A stretch of 64,000 bases of DNA. Origin: Heliocidaris erythrogramma (taxonomy: Eukaryota > Echinodermata > Echinoidea > Camarodonta > Echinometridae). A model generated the notes under the pieces. It was not told the DNA's origin and made no database searches. It saw only the letters and a list, made by a program, of their open reading frames with translations. The translations under genes and the position numbers were made by a program. The stretch spans positions 15,011,725-15,075,724 of the forward strand of contig CM046866.1 in NCBI GenBank assembly GCA_025617745.1. Direction: 5' to 3'. Positions 52,989-60,394 of the stretch are shown one piece after another (positions within the stretch are counted from its first letter, which is position 1; each line of letters starts with the position of its first letter).

Positions 52989-53579
52989 ACAATTCCCTCA
53001 AACAAACTTGAAAAAACCATTGGAAGATACTTAAATGACTTCATCAAAACCTTACCATGACAACAAAGATGTATCTTACAAATCTTACAGTGAAAGTCCA
53101 TCATCCCATGCAGAACCTCAACCAAGCCTCACATACTGTATTGATGACCAACATAATCAAGCCATTGATAATGGTACAAGGCCATCAAGAAAGGGTATCC
53201 CTTGATTTTGTATCTTTAGCTCATTGATAAGTTTTTTTATTATGTTTTTATCTTATTATTAAAAGGATTTTGTCATATCCAGAAATAACTAACAGTACAG
53301 GGTTTAGCCCTCCTGAGTGTGTATTGCTGTTCAACTCCAAAGATTAGTTTTCATTAGAGTTCATGTACAAAATATGGATTTACACCAATAATGCAAAGTT
53401 TATACTGTTTATTTGATGTGAATGCTGCACAAGTTATAAGTATTTTCATGTACACAATCTCGTTTGATGTCAGTAATAATGTGATCATGCAAACAGAACA
53501 TTCAGATGTTGTCCTGATCCCACAAATTTTTATGATGCAATTACTAAATGAGTGAAAAGACTCTTTCTTGACTCTACTC

Positions 53580-53585
53580 AATAAA
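53580..53585 (+). terminator. Candidate CNOT1 poly(A) signal (first AATAAA)
   Basis: First canonical AATAAA after the stop, 592 nt downstream, followed by a T/G-rich stretch (TTTGTCCTGATGTGGTG) typical of a cleavage region. Confidence 0.5.
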
Positions 53586-54126
53586 CTTTGTCCTGATGTG
53601 GTGCTCCTATGCAGTTTGTGCTGTACATGCTAATGACCAAAAGAATGACCATGTTCCACTGAAACTGTCAGAAATGAACAAATTTGCATTCATTATGGAA
53701 GAAGTTTATCATTGCACTATAGTCCTAGACTGCTAATAGGATTATAGTCATCTTGTAGCACGAAATCGTCACTTTTAAATAATGTGTGTATAGTTGTGCC
53801 TTATTTGTTAACATATTTGTAATAAGTAATTCTCAATTACTAAATTAGCAAAAATACCAAGGAGAGATACCAATACCAATGTGCTCCTGTTCTTTGTGGA
53901 TAATAAAATGGCTATTTGTTCAAAGGAATGGATAATTACCTGATTGTGTAAAGGAGCATTACATCTTTATTTCTGTTCATAATGGAGACTGGTTTGTCAA
54001 ATTTTAGTGAATACAGAATTAAGGATTCCTTACTTTTCTTTTCATGAGCATGTCATTTTCAATATTTATCTACTCACTCGTAATCATTACTCTAGCTCTG
54101 TTCCAATGACATCACTGGGTAACCAG

Positions 54127-54296
54127 GGTGGTGTTTCATAAAGCTGTTTGTAAAGTTACAGATGAATTTACGAACGATTGGAACATGTTCTTAGGTGCTA
54201 TACTAAACAGATTCTCAATCATTTAGCACAAGAACATATCACCAGTCTTGTGTAAAGTCATTCGTAACTTTCGAACAGCTTTATGAAACACCCCAC
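54127..54296 (+). repeat. TIR MITE (GGTGTTTCATAAAGCTG ends)
   Basis: GGTGTTTCATAAAGCTGTTT at 54130 pairs with AACAGCTTTATGAAACACC at 54274; inner TTTACGAACGATT and ATTCGTAACTTTCG are further inverse pieces. Non-coding. Confidence 0.88.
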
Positions 54297-55893
54297 TGGA
54301 CTATTACAGTTGGTACACTTACGTATAATGGCCAATGCGTGTTTTTTCGATATCGGTCAATTATGTTTTTTAAAGTTATGTTAACAGCATAATAATTCTC
54401 AATCATTCTGTTGTAATTCAGATCAAAGTAATCATGGCTTGTTTTCAGTTTGTATAGATCTGTTTCATGGTACCTTTCTGTAGCATTATTTATTGACTTG
54501 TTGCAGCCATATGTGTTGTGTCAACCAAGAGCAAGTTATTGGCTTCAGCTGTGCTGGTCAGTGAACCATAATGTTGACACCAATACATTTGAATACAGCA
54601 CTCCGTAACACCTTTGAGTTCACCACAAAAAAGTTTAATGTGCTGTGAATGGGTGTCTCGTTCTCTCTTATTTCTCCCTTGTGCAGCACTTCAGCTCTTC
54701 ATCCTTTTTTTTTTTTTTTTTAACTCTTGTGTAAAATTATGAATCACTGAAAGATATACATGTATATGTTTATCAGATATCCATTGACTCAATTATCTTG
54801 TAATTGTCAAACCCCCCACGGATTCATGTAAATTGGACATGTAGAATATGGCTAGGTTTAATATTTCTTTAAGGAGTATCAATGTATTCATGCTCAAAAA
54901 TGGAAAAGTGCAAAATTGAATATGTTATTCTTTTGTTATTACTTCTCAGCAATATAAACTATTTCCATTTATCTGGAGTACCCATTTAATACTTAGCATG
55001 AAGACTTTATACACTTGTGCAACTTATGCCAAAAAGAAACAAGCCAACACTTGACCGAGTGAAAGAGAAAACAAATGGATTGGGAAGAATAAAACCTCTG
55101 CTCTATATATTCACACTTGTGCATTACCAAGATTGTATATAATAATATGTATGTAGTCGGCATTCAGGAAAGAAGAAAAACTGGTCTGGTTTTGAAAGGT
55201 CAAAGCAAATCATCCCGCCGAGTTGGTGTCTGTCGCAGTGGTAGTGTAACACGGTGTACTTCCATCGTGGAAATAGTAGTAGTCAGACTGTGTTATCAGG
55301 AACCAATTCGGCTGGATGAGAGGCCATAGTTTTGAGCCATAATTTGTAATTATTTGTAGTTAGCTGTGATGAGTATTGATGTTAAGAAGGTAAATAGAAG
55401 GAATGGTGTGGATAAATGTAATTAGGAAATGCTTGTACTGATGTCTATCTGTCTTTTCTGCAAATATTTGAAATAAAAATGAAGGCATGTATATGAAACA
55501 TGTAAAAGAAATTTCTGCATTTCATTGTATTTTCTTTTCAACCTGTATTGGATCTTAAGAAGTTAACACACTTTCGGACCTCTTGTCATTGATGAACTGA
55601 GTGGGCTTGCCCCAGGTATGTGTGAAACGAAAGTAACATTGAAGTATGTTATTTTAATCCTCTTTTAGGATAGGCTAGTGAACCAGAAAGGGAAGTCAAA
55701 TGGAGTACATGAATGTGTTTTACCAATTTTGTCGGCACTTATTTTTGCAAACTTTTCTTGACTCTTACTTCCACTTCCTGTTTTCCTTTTCAACATTATT
55801 CTGGGTCATCTACATTAAGATCATGTTAAAAAGTGTTGAGGTACATGTACTGCTTGACATTTGTGAAAATCTCATGTCATTGACTTCTGTTCA

Positions 55894-56036
55894 GGGGCCC
55901 ATTTCATAAAACTTGTTATCCATATCAAGTAACAGTCATTGTTATAAGCTACTGAAATCCTTGAATCTGATTGGCTGAGAGCGAATTTGTCATAGAAACG
56001 AAGCAGTTATTGATGGGTTTTATGAAACGGGACCCT
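55894..56036 (+). repeat. Fold-back MITE (family 2 relative)
   Basis: GGGGCCCATTTCATAAAACT to TTTTATGAAACGGGACCC; loop TTGAATCTGATTGGCTGAGA as in 32031-32161. Confidence 0.88.
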
Positions 56037-56133
56037 AGTATGTTTAAGTCATACAGGAAAGTGTCGAGAAAGAAACTTCGGAGTATGATCAGCCCATCCC
56101 CCCCCCCCCGATGAATGTAGCATACCGTGAATT

Positions 56134-56467
56134 CAAGGTTGCGACATCTAGCATAATTATGCTTTTTAGCATAATTTTAACCCTCTTGGAAACTAGCATT
56201 ATTCCTGGCATAATTTTGCCAAATCTAGCACATTTTCACTAGGATCTAGCATAATTCCGAATTTCAGACTTTAAATAGAGAATTAGCTTTTAAGAACAGA
56301 TATCTAAGGCTGATGTAATAAACTAAGGCTGAGGACCTTTTTTGGACTGAAAATCGTTCCCAGGCGCCTGAGTTACGCTTCAAATGGATCTAGCATAATT
56401 TTTCTCAATTTAGCATAATTTGGGACGAGATTTGGCATAATCCCGATTTTTAGTTGTGGCAACACTG
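56134..56467 (+). mobile_element. hAT-like non-autonomous element with perfect 8-bp TSD
   Basis: Ends CAAGGTTGCGACA and TTGTGGCAACACTG are imperfect inverse repeats; flanks are the exact 8-bp repeat CGTGAATT (56126-56133 and 56468-56475). The interior holds many copies of (C)TAGCATAATT, about ten within 330 bp, in direct orientation. No ORF. Confidence 0.85.
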
Positions 56468-56475
56468 CGTGAATT

Positions 56476-57239
56476 ACATAAAAGGAAAAAATGTGAATTA
56501 TGCCCCCTTAAAATCTTTTACCTGAATCAAGGCACCTGAAAAATACATCTTATTGGTTTTTTGCTTGTCAGAAATTGTCATTGTGCCCCCCCCCCCCCCC
56601 CCCCCCCTTTATAGCAAATCTGGATCTGCCCTGTATGAATCTTGCTGTAAACTTTCATCTGCAAGATTCAATCTTGTGAGGAACATTTTTTTTTCTTTGC
56701 TACAAGCAAAGACAAAAATTGTGTTTATATTTTATTTACCTGTAGATCGTAGTTATTTTTGTTGGTGTTGAGGGGGGATAGGTATTGGAATAGAATGATG
56801 AGTGGGTGAGGGATGCACGGCCAAGGTCTCTTATGTCAAATGATAAAAACACAACTGACATATAAAACTTGGAGCAGGCGCCTGGCCCTGGGAACGATTT
56901 TGTTACTGGGGGGTGCTGTGAGCCAAAAATCTCTGACAAGCAAAAAAAAAAAAAAAAAAAGGGTCCTCTGCGTTTAAGAGTCTCTTTTTAACTACTTTTT
57001 ATAGAAAAAAATAAATAATAATTTATAGAAAAAAATAAATGGCAGGGGGTGCTGTAGCACCCCCGGCTCCCAGGCCCCTGACGGGGCCCCTGACTTGGAG
57101 CATGAAGCTTCATGATTGGAGTGAATGGATATGGAGCACAGCGGTTTTGAGGCAAAACCCACGGAGCCGCGCCCGCGCCCGCGGCAGTACTAGGCTAGGC
57201 TAGGTCGATCAGCCTGCGCAATAATACCTAAATAATTAA
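56476..57239 (+). other. Intergenic region upstream of SPIDR
   Basis: Contains a 23-C run (56586), an A-run (56941) and a repeat-like GGGGTGCTGTAGCACCCCC palindrome near 57045. A CpG-rich patch at 57137-57200 (GAGCCGCGCCCGCGCCCGCG) is the likely SPIDR promoter area. No gene recognised. Confidence 0.55.
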
Positions 57240-57278
57240 CGCTATGCGCGCACCTCGGTCTGTTTTTTCAATTTCAGC
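57137..57278 (+). promoter_or_regulatory. SPIDR: Probable SPIDR promoter / 5'UTR (CpG-rich)
   Basis: CpG cluster followed by a short region ending in a good donor at 57318. The transcription start cannot be placed from sequence; no TATA box is obvious. Confidence 0.4.
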
Positions 57279-57318
57279 ATGTCCGAAGTCGAAGAGGCGA
57301 GCTTTGGCAAAAATGAGG
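57279..57318 (+). other. SPIDR: Probable SPIDR exon 1 end, with a short upstream ORF
   Basis: An ATG at 57279 opens MSEVEEASFGKNE and the strong donor GGGTAAGT follows. Joined to the exon at 60254 this frame reads Gly then TAA, so it would be a 14-codon upstream ORF and not the SPIDR N-terminus. The sequence before the ATG (TTTTTTCAATTTCAG) also looks like an acceptor, so the exon's 5' limit is uncertain. Confidence 0.45.
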
Positions 57319-57569
57319 GTAAGTAATGCCGGTTTCAGGATTATATTCAAGTTCATGTTGGTGTATTAAATTTACTGCAGTGTTGATTGTGACTATGAAG
57401 TAAAATGTCTAACCTAGGCTATAACTGAATAAAAACCTTTAATTTAATTTATTGCTGTAATACCAAGTTCAGCATGTCCGTGGTCTGTTCCAGGCCCGCC
57501 GGTTCCCCAGAGTTCCGGCGCACTGTCCCAAGAGATTCTGGCTGACTGATGGTCCTGCAGTTAACATCA

Positions 57570-57824
57570 GGGTGGTATTCTGAGATTTATTTTATCTTGA
57601 TTTTAGTGAAATAATTTTAATTGCCATAATTGCTTATGGCACATCATTAGTTAATGACTGCGCAAAAGTGGCTGCGTTCACGGAATTCATCTGCGCAAAC
57701 ACCAATTGATGAAATGTTGCAATTTAAAATTTGTTATGACAATGACATGTACGGTATGTTTGACAGTTAAAATCTTTTCACTAAAAATAATATCAAGATA
57801 AAATAAATCTCAGAATACCACCCC
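57570..57824 (+). repeat. TIR MITE (GGGTGGTATTCTGAG ends)
   Basis: GGGTGGTATTCTGAGATTTA continuing TTTTATCTTGATTTTAGTGA pairs with TCACTAAAAATAATATCAAG and TAAATCTCAGAATACCACCC; arms of about 45 bp. 255 bp, non-coding. Confidence 0.92.
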
Positions 57825-58013
57825 AGGTCTCTTTGATCCAACTTGTGAAAGTAGGAGCACTTTCGTCCAGTTACTTCATTTTATTCTAAAATGATACTAA
57901 TTTACGATCAATAATCAAAAAAATTTATTAGTAAAAAAATAGTAGTAACAAAGTTAGGCCCTAGTGTGACTGTGACCCTGCAAATCATATGAATTGACTA
58001 TTATTAGTTAGAC

Positions 58014-58805
58014 CAGCGTTGCCATGTGTACGATCAATAATTATTGTATTTGTAATAATAATAATAATAATAATACCACTGTTCTTGTATAGCGCATATC
58101 ACATTATAATATAACGTCCCTATGCGCTTCCAAAGGGTTTTGGATATTATTACCCTGGCTTTAGCTCCGGCAGCCGTAATCAGCGCACAGTGCATTTCAA
58201 GGAATAAATCCTGCCAGGTACCCATTTACTACACCTGGATGGAGAGTGGCAAATGTGGATTAATGTCTTGCCAAAAGACGCTAGTGCCGGGCTGAGATTC
58301 GAACCCTCAACCCTTGGATTGAGTCAAGAGAATGAACCACAACGATAATTTGGCCCTCTGTTACTCTGTACAATGTACGATCAATAATCCAAAAAATGTC
58401 AAATGTACAATAATTTTACATTTTTGCAATTTCGGAAGATAGGCGTACTTGTAGGCCCTATTTTGACACTTTTTGGTGCCCATTGTCTCTAAAAAAAACA
58501 TTTCCAAACACATATAGGAAGCGTACATTTTTGCCTCTTGTAATTGCTTTCACGTCATACGTCGACGTACATGCAGAGTTTTAATATTGCACGGTACTAG
58601 TATAGTTTGCTGATCGTGAATTTTGTGGGATCGTATCTTCAGCTCAGACATTTTTTTTTTCATATGGATATAGGTCTAACAGTTACAGTTGTTACTTCCT
58701 CATTTCCCTGTGAGATACAGAGTCAGATATGTACAATAATTTTCTCTAAAAAACAATTTTGAGTCTCGGATACGATAATTTAACATTTTGAACCTGGCAA
58801 CGCTG
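58014..58805 (+). mobile_element. Possible hAT-like element containing the SINE
   Basis: CAGCGTTGCCATGTGTACG at 58014 and AACCTGGCAACGCTG ending 58805 are inverse ends of the CAG...GCCA hAT type. Flanks TAGTTAGA and TCTTTAGA agree at only 6 of 8 bases. ACGATCAATAAT words occur on both sides of the SINE, as if it had inserted into this element. Confidence 0.55.
58049..58340 (-). repeat. tRNA-like SINE, minus strand, longest copy
   Basis: On the minus strand it begins near 58340 with a tRNA-like head containing GGGTTCGAATCTC (pol III B box; GGTTCGAATC consensus), passes the CCAGGTGTAGTAAATGGGTA body shared with 29977-30157 and 31541-31640, and ends in GCGCTATA...(TTATTA)n at 58049-58076. Not a functional tRNA: no cloverleaf. 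Confidence 0.8.
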
Positions 58806-59255
58806 TCTTTAGATAGAAAAATCGGTCTGTTTGGAACCTTGAAGTAATAACCTTGAAGTAATAATCCCTTTTAGCAGCTCCTTGAAGCTATCCTGGGAAG
58901 GGCCGGGATAGAGATATTTTAGAAAATATTACATTTTTTTAACTTTTGAGGGATTCCGTGAAGCCAGACGTTGTCTCAGTGGAGCATATCCTCGAACTAA
59001 ATAGACTGATTTTTCATTCTACTATAAACTATGCCAGCACCAGCAGCAGAATCAGCAGACTGTACTACCGTACCAACTGGAAGATGAAAGCAAAATTCTC
59101 CTTTAAAAAATAAATGAACATGATGAATTGACATGATATATTGATGAACAGATCAATAACCACAAATTAGATCAGGTTAGGCTAGGCCAGAGCGCTTTGA
59201 TAGAGTTGTGACATGCGCATAATAAGCCTACGCGTACGCGATCTTTGTTTAAAAC

Positions 59256-59417
59256 ATGGCGGATCATGGAGCTCCCAATAGTTCCCTTTCACATACTTTC
59301 TCTATGAGAGGGCAATTTTTGAAGCTCCATGAAATGACTGACCAATCAGAAGCGACCTCCAGTTTCAGGACTCTCTGTATGGATAGCTCTGGGCTAGGCT
59401 ATAGGCCTACGATTTGA
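59256..59417 (+). other. 53-codon ORF starting in a YY1-like AAACATGGCGG
   Basis: AAACATGGCGGATCATGG is a typical start/YY1-type context following a CpG-rich stretch (ACGCGTACGCGATC). The ORF (MADHGAPNSSLSHTFSMRGQ...) ends at a TGA near 59415 with no good donor. It may mark an alternative SPIDR promoter or be chance; the inverted CATGGAGCT / AGCTCCATG suggests a repeat. Confidence 0.25.
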
Positions 59418-59639
59418 TTCTGGTCATGATATTCACATGTAAAATGCAAAGGGATTTTCAGAGAATCCCTAAATTTCACAATTTTAACATGGGTCACATG
59501 CATACAGACACTAAAAATCTCAACTCTAAAAAAATGTGGAGCCCTGTTTTTTTTTTCATTATTTTTTTTTCATTATTTATTTTATTTATTTTCTTATTTT
59601 AATTATTTTTGTTTTTATTTTTTATTTTAATTTATTTCA

Positions 59640-59696
59640 TTTTATTCATTTATTTATTTATTTTTTTTTTTTTTTTTTGGGGGGGGGGGGGGGTGG
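59640..59696 (+). repeat. T-rich/G-run low complexity
   Basis: A long T-rich region (59530-59679) ends in 18 T and then a 14-G run. Simple sequence inside SPIDR intron 1. Confidence 0.85.
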
Positions 59697-60253
59697 GGTA
59701 CTGTAAGACTCCCTGGTCTTATACAGGAATGTGCCTGCTCATTCTCGTCCCTTTGAGTGTGCCATGTTTAGACTCTTGAGCAAATCATTTCATTTTAATA
59801 AATTGTTGGAAATTGATGCAAATGACTTCAGGGATCCATACATGTAGATACCTTGCGGAAACTCCTTAACCTTCTTCTGTGCCACTGAAGAGGTTCAACT
59901 TTAATGTGAACGAACCCTCAAGGTTTGAAATTTTTAAATTCAAATTATGAGGTATATTGAATTGTTCGTATGATATTGTTGAAATATCTTCTATGAGAAC
60001 AACCTTTACGAAAGGCCCGCATCCATTCCTGTTTCATGGCAAAATAATGACTTTTTTTTAAAATTCAAAACTTACAGAACATTAAAATTCTTGGGCTGGA
60101 TTTTCTTCCTACCATCCCATGGGAGGGGTCAAGATATGTTTAATAGATATTTCCAAAGTGATGTAATTCCCACCTTTCCCTTTTTCTATGTGCACAGAGG
60201 CAATGACAACGTGTGCATTTAACATGAAATCATTCATATTGTTTTTCTTGTAG

Positions 60254-60394
60254 GCTAACTCTGCGCTATGAATCCACAGAAGAAACAAAGAACATCCTTG
60301 TACTCGGACCAACTGACCAAGCACTGGTCCAACTGTAGTGCTGGCTTTGAGGGCCTGCCAAGTTTGGATAGAAGTACCAAGGAATCTCAAAGGA
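60254..60394 (+). CDS. SPIDR: SPIDR exon 2 (start codon at 60268)
   Basis: Acceptor TTTCTTGTAG, donor GTAAGT. 14 nt of 5'UTR, then 127 coding nt leaving phase 1: MNPQKKQRTSLYSDQLTKHW ending TKESQR. The coding part is 60268-60394. Its first third is duplicated at 61089-61125. Confidence 0.82.

Larger units (their letters stand above)
52989..55500 (+). other. CNOT1 3'UTR / downstream region
   Basis: AT-rich, no long ORF. AATAAA hexamers at 53580, 53902, 55088 and 55472 are candidate poly(A) signals; I cannot tell which is used. A MITE lies at 54127-54296 and a Pumilio-type TGTATATA at 55134. Confidence 0.55.

Noticed and set aside
57279-57281. ATG as the SPIDR start codon
   Set aside because: After splicing to 60254 the frame ends at TAA at once; the SPIDR-like protein starts at 60268.
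58290-58345. tRNA gene on the minus strand
   Set aside because: Only a B-box and a vague head; no cloverleaf or anticodon stem; it is the SINE head.
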